Shown piece by piece: positions 1 through 7,524 of a stretch of 64,000 bases of DNA. The translations under genes and the position numbers were made by a program. The stretch is from Amycolatopsis jejuensis (GTDB taxonomy: Bacteria; Actinomycetota; Actinomycetes; Mycobacteriales; Pseudonocardiaceae): contig NZ_JNYZ01000007.1 of the NCBI RefSeq assembly GCF_000717335.1, forward strand, positions 266,583 through 330,582, in the 5' to 3' direction. Under the pieces are notes generated by a model, which saw only the letters and a program-made list of their open reading frames with translations, searched no databases and was not told where the DNA came from. Position 1 is the stretch's first letter. Every line of letters starts with the position of its first letter.

Positions 1-52
1 CGGCGATTCCCGCCCCCATCTGGCCACAGCCGACCACGCCGACGAGCTCCAC
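1..52 (-). CDS. 3-hydroxyacyl-CoA dehydrogenase family protein, 5' end only
   Basis: Only the first 17 codons lie in the window. They read from a GTG at position 52 toward position 1 and encode VELVGVVGCGQMGAGIA. This is the first beta strand and glycine-rich loop (GxGxxG) of the NAD-binding Rossmann fold that opens 3-hydroxybutyryl-CoA and 3-hydroxyacyl-CoA dehydrogenases. The GQMGAGIA wording is typical of that family; 6-phosphogluconate and other beta-hydroxyacid dehydrogenases are less good matches. A purine-rich stretch (AAGGATGGGTGAGG on the minus strand) precedes the GTG. An upstream ATG is out of frame. The gene is divergent from a TetR regulator at 177, with a candidate operator between them, so the two are probably a regulator-target pair. 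The assignment rests on a very short piece. Confidence 0.6.
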   Translation of the reverse strand, partial: MELVGVVGCGQMGAGIA

Positions 53-69
53 GTGCCTCACCCATCCTT

Positions 70-105
70 CGGTACTTGGTTCCACTTGTACGGTACTCAG
101 TACCG
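70..105. promoter_or_regulatory. Candidate TetR operator between divergent genes
   Basis: CGGTACT occurs at 70-76 and again at 91-97, where it is followed after one base by its exact reverse complement AGTACCG at 99-105. The 15-base element at 91-105 is thus a perfect palindrome with a one-base centre, and the extra half-site lies 21 bp (two helical turns) away. It sits in the 124-bp gap between the TetR gene and the divergent dehydrogenase. TetR proteins usually bind such sites and repress both directions; that this TetR binds here is inference. Confidence 0.5.
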
Positions 106-176
106 GCGCGCGGTGGCAGCTCAGGTGGCCGACCTCACCCTCCGCGAACCCCCCGGCCGCCGATTAGGCTGGCCCG

Positions 177-845
177 ATGTCCGAGAAACCGGCCAAGCAA
201 CGGCTGACCGAGGCCGCGTTCGCCCTGTTCGAGGAGCGCGGCTACGACCAGACGACGGTCGACGACATCACCGAGCGGGCCGGGGTCGGGCGCAGCACGT
301 TCTTCCGCGCGTTCCGGTCCAAAGAGGACGTGATCTTCCCCGACCACGACGTGCTGCTCAGCGCGATCGAAGCCCGGCTGGCCGGCTCGGACCTGCGGAC
401 CGCGGCCGTCGCGGTCACCGAGGCGGCCCGGCTGGTGCTGCGGCACTACGTCGCCGAGGGCGACCTCGCGCTCGCCCGCTACCGGCTCACCCGGAGTGTG
501 CCCGCGTTGCGCGCCCGCGAAATCGCCGGGACCCGGCAGTACCAGCGACTGTTCCAGGGCTTCATCCACCGGTGGCTGGGCGGCGGCGAGGACACCACAC
601 TGCGCGCCGAACTGATGGCCGCGGCCGTGGTGACCGCGCACAACCACGTGCTCCGGCGGTGGTTACGCGGACAGGCGCCAGACCCGGAAGCCGAGTTCGA
701 CACCGCAATGGCCGACACCTTCGCGCTGCTCGGCCGAGGCGGGGACACCGGCACGACGGTCGTCGCTTTCCGTACTGGCAAAGACCTTTCCGCCGTGCTG
801 CCCGGGCTGCGCAAACTGCTCGGCGACGAGGGCACGCTCGGCTGA
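177..845 (+). CDS. TetR/AcrR family transcriptional regulator
   Basis: The product has 222 residues. The N-terminal helix-turn-helix is clear (residues about 10-56: AAFALFEERGYDQTTVDDI, then AGVGRSTFFRAFRSKEDV), and the C-terminal half is a helical ligand-binding domain without recognisable ligand residues. It starts with ATG at 177 and is divergent from a fatty-acid-type dehydrogenase, with a palindrome in the shared intergenic region. It probably represses itself and the dehydrogenase in response to an acyl-CoA or similar ligand; the ligand is not visible from sequence. The TGA at 843-845 lies two bases from the stop of the convergent gene at 848, leaving no room for a terminator. Confidence 0.85.
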   Translation: MSEKPAKQRLTEAAFALFEERGYDQTTVDDITERAGVGRSTFFRAFRSKEDVIFPDHDVLLSAIEARLAGSDLRTAAVAVTEAARLVLRHYVAEGDLALARYRLTRSVPALRAREIAGTRQYQRLFQGFIHRWLGGGEDTTLRAELMAAAVVTAHNHVLRRWLRGQAPDPEAEFDTAMADTFALLGRGGDTGTTVVAFRTGKDLSAVLPGLRKLLGDEGTLG

Positions 846-847
846 AC

Positions 848-1654
848 TCACGAGGCGGCGGTGCGCGGGAACCAGGGCACGATCGGCGAGGTGCGCTGCT
901 GGTAGCCCGCGTACTCCGGGTACCGGCTGCGGGTGATGCTCTCGGTGAAGATCGTGGACCCGACGAACAGCAAGGTCAGCAGCACCGCACCGGCGATCGT
1001 CCAGGTGACCGCACCCGCCGCGGCGACCCCCATGCCGAACACCAGCCACCACTGGGCCTGTTCGAAAAAGAAGTTGGGGTGCCGGGAAAACCGAAAGAGT
1101 CCGGTCTGCGCGAACTGCGGATCTGGGGTACGGCCGGCGCTCGTTTCGCGTTTCTTCCACTGATGGAACGTCCACTGCTGCTGGTCGGCGACCGTTTCCC
1201 CGGCCAGGCAGGCAAGAAACGCCACGGCAAGCACGACGTCCGCCGGGCCCAGCGGGGTGCGGTGGTCCAGCGCCGTCCCCGCGGGCAGCGTGATGAGCAG
1301 CAGGATCGCGTTCTGGTAGAGCGTGATGAAGAAAAGGTTGAACAACTGGAACTGCCACGGCGCCATCCGGCCCCGGAGGATCGCCCAGCGGTAGTCCTCG
1401 CCGCCGCGGGCGTAGCCGCCTTTGCGCGCGTAGTTGAAGGTGAGCCGCGCACCCCAGAGGAACACGAGGACGAACAGGAGGTCGAGCCGCGGATCGGTGA
1501 ACCCGGCGTACCCGGCGAAGATCCCGGTGTAGACCACCGGGACGACCGACCAGATCCGGTCCGCCCACGAGTACTCGCGCGTGATCACCGACAGCAGCCA
1601 GCACCCGGCGCAGACCCCCGCGAAGACCCAGAGACACACCTGGAACGCGTTCAT
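848..1654 (-). CDS. DUF1295 / steroid 5-alpha-reductase-like membrane protein
   Basis: The 268-residue integral membrane protein has about seven hydrophobic segments. The C-terminal part carries the motif LFRFSRHPNFFFEQAQWW followed near the end by SRYPEYAGYQQRTSPIVPW. This arrangement (RHPN...E, then a Y-Y pair and P.P.W) is typical of the DUF1295 group, related to steroid 5-alpha reductases and isoprenylcysteine carboxyl methyltransferases, where it binds NADPH or SAM-like cofactors. The ATG at 1654 was chosen over the longer reading frame because the upstream 54 codons are Arg/Cys-rich and lack protein character, and the hydrophobic first segment begins right after this Met. The substrate is unknown. 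Confidence 0.75.
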   Translation of the reverse strand: MNAFQVCLWVFAGVCAGCWLLSVITREYSWADRIWSVVPVVYTGIFAGYAGFTDPRLDLLFVLVFLWGARLTFNYARKGGYARGGEDYRWAILRGRMAPWQFQLFNLFFITLYQNAILLLITLPAGTALDHRTPLGPADVVLAVAFLACLAGETVADQQQWTFHQWKKRETSAGRTPDPQFAQTGLFRFSRHPNFFFEQAQWWLVFGMGVAAAGAVTWTIAGAVLLTLLFVGSTIFTESITRSRYPEYAGYQQRTSPIVPWFPRTAAS

Positions 1655-1874
1655 ACCCCCGACTGTCCCACGATCGCGCCCCGGACCGCGACTGCGGCGC
1701 AGGTGAGAGCGGCGCGGGTCATGGCGGCAGGGGTGCCGCTGATCGGGACCGCCGCAGCAGCATGCGGCGCAACCGACCGTGCAGCTCCCCGGCTGCGGCC
1801 GAAACCACGCGGGCACTCAACCGCGGCAACGGCAACACCCGAAATTGTCGGACCCCCGTCCTACCATCTCCGTC

Positions 1875-2381
1875 ATGGGCATTCCGGCGCCGAACCTGCC
1901 GCTGCGCAAGCGGCGGGTCGACATCTTCTTCGCGGTGATCTTCGCGGTCTTCGCGGTCACGTCGCTGATCAGCGACCTGCTTCCCACCGTCGGCGTGGAT
2001 TTTTCGCGGCCGACGGGCAATTTCTTCGTCGATGCCAACTACTGGTACGCGCACGACACCGATCCGCTGTTCATGCATCCACCCGATTGGATGCGGATCG
2101 TCACCGGGCTCTCGGCGTTCGTCTATCTGCCGTTCTACCTGGTGCTCGTGTGGTGCCTCGCGGCCGGGCGGAACGGGGTCCAGCTGTTCGCGGTGATCTA
2201 CGCGACGATGATCGTCACGCTCACCGGGATCGTGGTGTTCGGCGTCGAGTTCTTCGGGGATCCGGCCTTGCGCACCGGCAATCCGGGCAAGTTCCTCGCC
2301 TTCAACCTGCCGTACGTGCTGGTCCCGCTGCTCCTGCTCGTACGGATGCGAAAACCGCTGCCGTTCACCCGGCCATTCTGA
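1875..2381 (+). CDS. EXPERA-domain (emopamil-binding-like) membrane protein
   Basis: The 168-residue protein has four transmembrane segments. It begins LRKRRVDIFFAVIFAVFAVT and has an extracytoplasmic-type loop containing DANYWYAHDTDPLF, then HPPDWMRIVTGLSAFVYLPFY, and ends in a basic tail. The four-helix layout, the acidic/aromatic loop and the W-hydrophobic-YLPFY segment match the EXPERA fold found in sterol isomerase EBP, TMEM97 and TM6SF2. In bacteria the function is unknown. The ATG at 1875 follows a non-conserved 32-codon extension that is discarded. Its 3' end overlaps the convergent carboxypeptidase gene by 17 bp. Confidence 0.65.
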   Translation: MGIPAPNLPLRKRRVDIFFAVIFAVFAVTSLISDLLPTVGVDFSRPTGNFFVDANYWYAHDTDPLFMHPPDWMRIVTGLSAFVYLPFYLVLVWCLAAGRNGVQLFAVIYATMIVTLTGIVVFGVEFFGDPALRTGNPGKFLAFNLPYVLVPLLLLVRMRKPLPFTRPF

Positions 2382-2916
2382 CCATTGTGGACGGCCGACA
2401 TGCATCGGGATAGGGCAGCCGCAGCGGCACGGTGTCGGCGTGGTACTCGAAGTGCCACCATTCGTTGTCGTAGCGGCGGTACAAGCGGTAGGCCGAGCCG
2501 TGGCGTTCGAGCCAGGCCGCGCCTTCGGTGGGGCGCACGTCGAGCGCCGTGCCGCGTACGTGGGCCGACTCGTGCGGTGGCAGTACCCAGCGGCGGGCCT
2601 CGGTCACCGAGCCCGTGCGGCGGACGGCGTCGGTGAACAGGCGGTGCTGGTGGGCTGCGTCGCGGTGGCCGGAGGTGAGGCCGATGAGCTGCCGGTCGCG
2701 CCAGAAAGCTTCGGTGCGGGCGGCGGTGAAGGCGGCGTGCGCCGGGGCGCTCAGGCCTGCGAGGTCCTCGGCCGGGTACCGCATCGCCAGCGCCCACTGG
2801 CACGCCAGGTACCGGCAGCGCGCCGGGGAACGCAGGAACGCCACCGGAAGCAGCAGCACTGCCAGAATGCGGGTGGCGGCCGCAAGAACGCGGGGACGGC
2901 GAAGGATCTCGGTCAT
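2365..2916 (-). CDS. VanY-like D-alanyl-D-alanine carboxypeptidase (M15 family)
   Basis: The 183-residue protein starts with a membrane anchor (residues about 12-29) and continues into a zinc D,D-peptidase domain. The family signatures are intact: SGHR (82-85), HVRGTALD (119-126, His119 and Asp126 as zinc ligands) and EWWHFEY (152-158, catalytic Glu and third ligand His155). Such enzymes remove the terminal D-Ala of peptidoglycan stem peptides outside the membrane. The ATG at 2916 is preferred to one at 2949 because it directly precedes the anchor. It is divergent from the afsQ1 operon, 180 bp away, so shared control is plausible. Homology to glycopeptide-resistance VanY is general; no vanHAX genes are nearby. 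Confidence 0.85.
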   Translation of the reverse strand: MTEILRRPRVLAAATRILAVLLLPVAFLRSPARCRYLACQWALAMRYPAEDLAGLSAPAHAAFTAARTEAFWRDRQLIGLTSGHRDAAHQHRLFTDAVRRTGSVTEARRWVLPPHESAHVRGTALDVRPTEGAAWLERHGSAYRLYRRYDNEWWHFEYHADTVPLRLPYPDACRPSTMVRMAG

Positions 2917-2972
2917 GGCGTCCACTGTCGGTCGCCAGTGTGCGCGCATTGCGCACGGAATCCGACAGCTCT

Positions 2973-3001
2973 GTAACAGTTCCGCATGGCGGCGTCGTTA
3001 C
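2973..3001. promoter_or_regulatory. Inverted GTAAC/GTTAC pair in the carboxypeptidase-afsQ1 gap
   Basis: GTAAC at 2973-2977 and GTTAC at 2997-3001 form an inverted pair in an otherwise less GC-rich stretch between the divergent VanY-like gene and afsQ1. AfsQ1 of Streptomyces recognises GTnAC half-sites, but there as direct repeats spaced by six bases, so the geometry here differs. It may be an autoregulatory site; the evidence is weak. Confidence 0.25.
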
Positions 3002-3095
3002 CGGACGATGACACTCCCCGCATCGGGCGGTGAAACCGTACCGGCACGCTGAGGCGGACAGGCGGGGGCCGCCGTGCGCTGCGATAGTGGGGGTC

Positions 3096-3788
3096 ATGCC
3101 GAGGGTACTGCTGATCGAAGACGACCAGGCCGTGCGCGACGGCCTGCGGCTGGCCCTGACCTACCAGGGCCACACGGTCGACGCCGTCGAAACCGGCGAG
3201 GAAGGTCTCGCGCGGCTGGCCGGCGGCCCGGCCGACGTCGTGGTCCTCGACCTCATGCTGCCCGGCATGGACGGCTTCGAGGTGTGCCGCCGCATCCGCG
3301 CGGCCGGTGACCTGCCGATCATCATGCTCACCGCGCGCAACGACGACATCGACGTGGTCGCCGGGCTCGAAGCGGGCGCCGACGACTACGTGGTGAAACC
3401 CGCGCAGGCCCGCGTCCTCGAAGCCCGTATCCGCGCGGTCCTGCGGCGGACCGGTGGCGAACCGCGCGGCCCCGGTCCGAAGCCGGGTCCGGAACGGCAT
3501 GGCGAACTCACCATCGACCGCGAAGGGCTCGTGGTGAGCAAGCACGGCACCGCGGTCGGGCTCGCGCCCACCGAACTGCGGCTGCTGCTCGAGCTGTCCG
3601 CCGCGCCAGGGCGCGTGCTCAGCCGTCAGCAGCTGCTGGAATCCGTGTGGGACCAGGGATATCTCGGCGACTCCCGGCTCGTCGACGCGTGCGTGCAGCG
3701 GCTGCGGTCGAAGATCGAAGACGATCCGGCGAGCCCGGTGTACGTCCAGACCCTGCGCGGGTTCGGCTACCGGTTCGGGCCGCTGTGA
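3096..3788 (+). CDS. afsQ1: AfsQ1-type OmpR-family response regulator
   Basis: The 230-residue response regulator has a receiver domain (residues 1-118, phospho-acceptor Asp52 in VVLDLMLPG, conserved LTARNDDIDVV and GADDYVVKPAQ) and a winged-helix DNA-binding domain (about 135-228, with GDSRLVDACVQRLRSKIED and TLRGFGYRFG). The start MPRVLLIEDDQAVRDGL and the phrase LTARNDDIDVVAGLEAGADD closely follow Streptomyces AfsQ1 as I remember it. The ATG at 3096 is preceded by a purine-rich GTGGGGG. The sensor kinase follows with a 4-base GTGA overlap, then a lipoprotein, matching the afsQ1-afsQ2-afsQ3 order of Streptomyces. In Streptomyces this system responds to nitrogen state and influences antibiotic production; its role here is inferred. 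Confidence 0.85.
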   Translation: MPRVLLIEDDQAVRDGLRLALTYQGHTVDAVETGEEGLARLAGGPADVVVLDLMLPGMDGFEVCRRIRAAGDLPIIMLTARNDDIDVVAGLEAGADDYVVKPAQARVLEARIRAVLRRTGGEPRGPGPKPGPERHGELTIDREGLVVSKHGTAVGLAPTELRLLLELSAAPGRVLSRQQLLESVWDQGYLGDSRLVDACVQRLRSKIEDDPASPVYVQTLRGFGYRFGPL

Positions 3789-5194
3789 GGGAGTGGCGGT
3801 TGTGGGGCCTGCGGGGCAGGCTGCTGATCTCGTTCGCGATGCTGACCGTGTTCACCGCCGTCGCGGTCGCCGGGATCGGCTACGTGCGCGCCCGCGACGG
3901 TATCGTGCAACGGGCGCAGGACTCCGCGGCCATCGAAATGACCGCCCAGCTCAAACTCCTGTACCCGCTGCCGGGCGGGCCGCGGTCCGAGGCCGATCTC
4001 GCCACGATCCTCGACAAGCTGAACGGGCGGCACGTCACGGTGCTCGTCACGGACGGCAGCCGCACCGCGGGAACCTTGCCGCAGAGCCTGATCTCCCCCG
4101 AGCTCCGGGCGAAAGTGCAGTCCGGCCGGGTCGCGTGGCAGCGCGTGAGCTGCGGCAAGACGACGTGCCTGGTCCTCGGGTCGCAGCTGCGGGTCGCGAC
4201 CGGATCGCAGTCGCAACCGACGCAGCCGTCCGGGATCGAGGTGTACGAGGTGCGTGGCCTCGGCAGCGAGGTCGAGGCGGTCGACCAGCTCGCCCGCGAG
4301 GCGTGGCTGGCCGGTGGGGTCGCGCTCGTGGTGGCAACGGTGCTCGCGGTGCTCGCCGCCCGCAGCGTGCTCCAGCCGGTGCAGCAGCTGCAGCGGGCCG
4401 CCCGCCGGCTCGGCGACGGCGACCTCGGCACGCGGATCACCGTGCACGGCAGCGACGAACTGGCCGCCGTCGCGAAGACGTTCAACTCCACGGCCGAATC
4501 CCTGCAGCAACACGTCGGCGAGCTGCGCCGGATGGAAGCCGACGCACGGCGGTTCGTCGCGGACGTGTCCCACGAACTGCGCACCCCGCTGGCCGCGATG
4601 ACCGCCGTCACCGACATGCTCGACGCCGAGGCCGCTCGGCTCCCGGACGCCGCCGAGCAAGCGGTGCGGCTGGTCAGCCGGGAGACACACAACCTGACCC
4701 GGCTGGTCAACGACCTGATCGAGGTCACCCGTTTCGACTCCGGCACCGCGTCGCTCGAACTCGACGACGTCGACGTGGCCGAAGCCGTCCGCGCCACGCT
4801 GCGCGCGCGAGGCTTCAGCGTGACCACCGAGCTGCCCGACGGCGTCCGCGCGCGGATCGACCCGCGGCGGCTCGACGTGATCGTCGCCAACCTGGTCGGC
4901 AACGCGCTGCGGCACGGCACGCCGCCGGTCACCGTCACGCTGAGCGGGGACGCGGCCGGGGTCACGCTCGCGGTCGCCGACACCGGCCCGGGTCTCGACA
5001 AGGAGGTGCTCCCGCACGTGTTCGACCGATTCTACAAGGCCGACACCGCCCGCACCCGTTCCGAAGGCAGCGGCCTCGGCCTCGCCATCGCGTGGGAAAA
5101 CGCCCGGCTGCACAACGGAAAGCTGACCGCCGCCAACCGTCCCGAAGGCGGCGCGCTGTTCACTCTGTGGCTGCCGCGGGGAGCACGGCCGTGA
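3785..5194 (+). CDS. afsQ2: AfsQ2-type sensor histidine kinase
   Basis: The 469-residue kinase starts at GTG 3785, overlapping the afsQ1 stop by four bases. It has an N-terminal transmembrane helix (residues about 11-34), an extracytoplasmic domain of roughly 140 residues with two cysteines (CGKTTC), a second transmembrane helix (AWLAGGVALVVATVLAV), HAMP, HisKA with the phospho-acceptor His263 in DVSHELRTPLAA, and a HATPase domain with N box (NLVGNALRHG), G1 (VADTGPGLD) and G2 (GSGLGLAIAWENARLHNG). The upstream-extended reading frame is an artefact of overlap with afsQ1. It pairs with AfsQ1 and senses an unknown extracellular or envelope signal. Confidence 0.9.
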   Translation: MREWRLWGLRGRLLISFAMLTVFTAVAVAGIGYVRARDGIVQRAQDSAAIEMTAQLKLLYPLPGGPRSEADLATILDKLNGRHVTVLVTDGSRTAGTLPQSLISPELRAKVQSGRVAWQRVSCGKTTCLVLGSQLRVATGSQSQPTQPSGIEVYEVRGLGSEVEAVDQLAREAWLAGGVALVVATVLAVLAARSVLQPVQQLQRAARRLGDGDLGTRITVHGSDELAAVAKTFNSTAESLQQHVGELRRMEADARRFVADVSHELRTPLAAMTAVTDMLDAEAARLPDAAEQAVRLVSRETHNLTRLVNDLIEVTRFDSGTASLELDDVDVAEAVRATLRARGFSVTTELPDGVRARIDPRRLDVIVANLVGNALRHGTPPVTVTLSGDAAGVTLAVADTGPGLDKEVLPHVFDRFYKADTARTRSEGSGLGLAIAWENARLHNGKLTAANRPEGGALFTLWLPRGARP

Positions 5195-5679
5195 GGCGGC
5201 ACCTCGCGGGTCTTGCCGTGGTCGCCGTGCTCGTGACGGGCTGCGGGGTGCGGCCGAGCGGCGTGATCTCGGGAGAGGAAGCGCCCAGCGGACCACCGGT
5301 GGCAAGCAGCCCGGGTACCCCGAGTGGCACTCCGGGCACGTCGCGGTCGCTGTACTTCGTGCATGGCGGCGCGGTGGTCCCGGTGTCCCGCTTCGAGGAC
5401 ACGGAGTCGGTCGGCGAACTGGTCCGGCTGCTGGCGCAGGGTCCCACCGCGGACGAGCGGCTGAACGGCTACACCTCCGAGGTCCCGTCCGCACTCGCGC
5501 CGATCGTGGTCAGCACTGACGACGCAGCGACGCTCGGCGTCGACGTCCGGACCCTGACCCCGAACGCGGTCGCCCAGATCGTCTGCACGATGCTGGCCGC
5601 AGGCAGCCGGGTCAACACCGGCACGGTCACCCTCACCGGCGGCGGGCAGTCCCTCGGCCCGCGCGGCTGCACGACCTGA
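5191..5679 (+). CDS. GerMN-domain lipoprotein of the afsQ operon (AfsQ3-like)
   Basis: The 162-residue lipoprotein starts at GTG 5191, overlapping the afsQ2 stop by four bases, so the three genes are probably translationally coupled. The signal peptide ends in a lipobox VTGC (Cys18), followed by a Ser/Gly/Pro linker and a globular part beginning SLYFVHGGAVVPVSR, then LVRLLAQGPTADERLNGYTSEVPSA, the typical sequence of a GerMN domain. Two cysteines (IVCTML and PRGC near the end) could form a disulfide. Position and type match the lipoprotein afsQ3 of Streptomyces, proposed to act with the kinase at the membrane. Confidence 0.8.
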   Translation: MRRHLAGLAVVAVLVTGCGVRPSGVISGEEAPSGPPVASSPGTPSGTPGTSRSLYFVHGGAVVPVSRFEDTESVGELVRLLAQGPTADERLNGYTSEVPSALAPIVVSTDDAATLGVDVRTLTPNAVAQIVCTMLAAGSRVNTGTVTLTGGGQSLGPRGCTT

Positions 5680-5686
5680 AACAGGG

Positions 5687-6859
5687 TCAGCGGCGCGGCG
5701 TGATCACCGGCGCGAACACCACCGCCAGCACGCACAGCACGAGCGGCAGCAGGAACGCGACGTTCAGCGGCATCCAGTGCGCCAGCCCGCCGATGATCGC
5801 CGGCCCGGCCAGCAGGCCGACGTACCCGACGCCGACCACGCGGGCCATCAACGCACCCGACGCTCGCCGGTCGAGATTGCCCGCAGCGGTGAACAACTGC
5901 GGGACGCCACCGGAAAGACCGAGCCCGAACAGCGCCCAGCCGGCCAGCGCAAAGGGCACCCAAGGCGACAGCGACGCGACTGCCAGCCCCAGCGCCGCCA
6001 GCCCCGCGCCGTAACGCACCACCGCGACCGGACCCGCGACGGCGGCGACCCGGTCGGTCGCGAACCGGCCGATCGTCATGGCGACCGCGAATGCGCCGTA
6101 CGCCAGCGCAGCGGTGCTTTCGGACGTCCCGAGCACGTCACGCAGGTGCAGCGCCGCCCAGTCGTTCGCGACCCCCTCGGACAGCATCAGCGCGAACGCC
6201 AGCAACCCCAGCAGCCACACGACGCGCTTCGGCGTGCGGCTCGTCGGCTGCGGCTCACGCTCGGCCTCCGGCGGGGCCGGGGAATCGAGCAGATACCGGC
6301 GCACCACCAGGGAAACCCCGATGCACACCACCCCGGTGCCGCCGAGCGACACCGCCGCAGGCACCCCGGCCCCCAGCACGGCCGCGCCGATCAGCGCGGC
6401 AATCGCACCGCCGATCGACCACATCGCGTGGAAAGCGGCCATGATCGGCCGCGGGTACGCCCGTTCCACCACCACGGCCTGTGCATTCATCGCGACGTCC
6501 ACCGACCCGTTGAAGAACCCGAACGCCACCAGCGCCAGCCCGAGGGTCCACCAGTTCACCGCGAGGCCGGGAAGCACCACGGAAAGCCCGAGCAGCGCGG
6601 TCGCCGCGGGCACGATCCGCCGGTGCCCGAACCGGTCGGCCAGCGGGCCGGACACCTGCATCCCGGCGAACGCGGCGCCGCCGAGCACGAGCAGGAGCGC
6701 GCCGAGCGCCGGGTGCGAAATGCCGGTGGCACGTTCGATCACCGGGATGTGCACCACCCAGATCCCGACCGCGAAGCCGTTGAGGGCGAACACGGCCCAG
6801 GTCGCGGCGCGGGCGGCGCGGGGCAGGACGGCGGGCGGTGCCGGGGACAGGCCGGTCAT
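5687..6859 (-). CDS. MFS transporter
   Basis: The 390-residue protein has about twelve transmembrane segments and the Major Facilitator loop motif between helices 2 and 3 (GPLADRFGHRR). The N-terminus runs ATWAVFALNGFAVGIWVVHI and a basic loop (LLDSPAPPEAEREPQPTSRT) separates the two halves. An AGGAGG ribosome binding site lies 10-11 bases before the ATG at 6859. It is divergent from a TetR regulator (47-bp gap), the usual arrangement for a drug or metabolite exporter repressed by its neighbour. The substrate cannot be deduced. Confidence 0.85.
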   Translation of the reverse strand: MTGLSPAPPAVLPRAARAATWAVFALNGFAVGIWVVHIPVIERATGISHPALGALLLVLGGAAFAGMQVSGPLADRFGHRRIVPAATALLGLSVVLPGLAVNWWTLGLALVAFGFFNGSVDVAMNAQAVVVERAYPRPIMAAFHAMWSIGGAIAALIGAAVLGAGVPAAVSLGGTGVVCIGVSLVVRRYLLDSPAPPEAEREPQPTSRTPKRVVWLLGLLAFALMLSEGVANDWAALHLRDVLGTSESTAALAYGAFAVAMTIGRFATDRVAAVAGPVAVVRYGAGLAALGLAVASLSPWVPFALAGWALFGLGLSGGVPQLFTAAGNLDRRASGALMARVVGVGYVGLLAGPAIIGGLAHWMPLNVAFLLPLVLCVLAVVFAPVITPRR

Positions 6860-6906
6860 CGTGGTCGGTTCCTCCTCGGGATCGGGGACTGCGGCATGAT
6901 GGGCGG

Positions 6907-7524
6907 GTGGAAGCCGACGATCGCCGCCCCGTGCCCGGCGGGTACGCGAAGGGCCGGATCCGCCGGGAGGACATCATTTCGGCGGCTGCGGTGGTGTACG
7001 GCGAGATGGGGTACCACGGGTCGTCGCTGCGGGAGATCGGCAAGCGCGCCGGGATCAGCCACGCCGGGTTGCTGTACCACTTCCGCACCAAGGAAGCCCT
7101 GCTCGCCGCCGTGCTCGAACGCCGGGACGCCGAGGACGCCGTGCGCGAGCGGCTCACCGTGCCGCCCGGGCTGGACGTGCTCCGGCACTTCGTGGCGCTG
7201 GCCGAGCACAACGTGCGGCACCCCGGCATCGTCGAGCTGTACTCGCGGCTCGCCGCCGAGGCGATCGCGCCGGACCATCCGGCGCACGCGTACTTCGAAC
7301 GGCATTACCGTGACGCCCGGGACAGCGTGGTCCAGTCCTTTCGCGTGCTCGCCGAAAGCGGCGAGCTCCGCCCCGGCGTGGATCCGGAAATGGCGGCGCT
7401 CACCTTCATCGCGCTGATGGACGGCCTCCAGGTCCAGTGGCTCACCACCCCCACGCACGTCGATCCGGCCGGTTCCCTCCGCTTCTCTCTGCAAACTCTC
7501 CTGACCGTCCCGCTGTTCCCGTGA
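6907..7524 (+). CDS. TetR/AcrR family transcriptional regulator
   Basis: The 205-residue regulator has a helix-turn-helix at about residues 18-62 (IISAAAVVYGEMGYHGSSL, then AGISHAGLLYHFRTKEALL) and a C-terminal ligand domain of the TetR_C type ending VQWLTTP. The GTG at 6907 is chosen because GATGGGCGG precedes it and the upstream codons of the longer frame run through the MFS start region. It probably represses the divergent MFS gene at 6859. Its TGA directly abuts the stop of the convergent oxidoreductase remnant at 7525. Confidence 0.85.
   Translation: MEADDRRPVPGGYAKGRIRREDIISAAAVVYGEMGYHGSSLREIGKRAGISHAGLLYHFRTKEALLAAVLERRDAEDAVRERLTVPPGLDVLRHFVALAEHNVRHPGIVELYSRLAAEAIAPDHPAHAYFERHYRDARDSVVQSFRVLAESGELRPGVDPEMAALTFIALMDGLQVQWLTTPTHVDPAGSLRFSLQTLLTVPLFP

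Noticed and set aside
1655..1874. Gene in the gap between the DUF1295 and EXPERA genes
   Set aside because: Only N-terminal extensions of neighbouring frames are open; no family, codon pattern or ribosome binding site.
2365..5194. Possible vanRS-vanY glycopeptide resistance locus
   Set aside because: The two-component genes match AfsQ1/AfsQ2, a GerMN lipoprotein follows as in afsQ operons, and no vanH, vanA or vanX is present.
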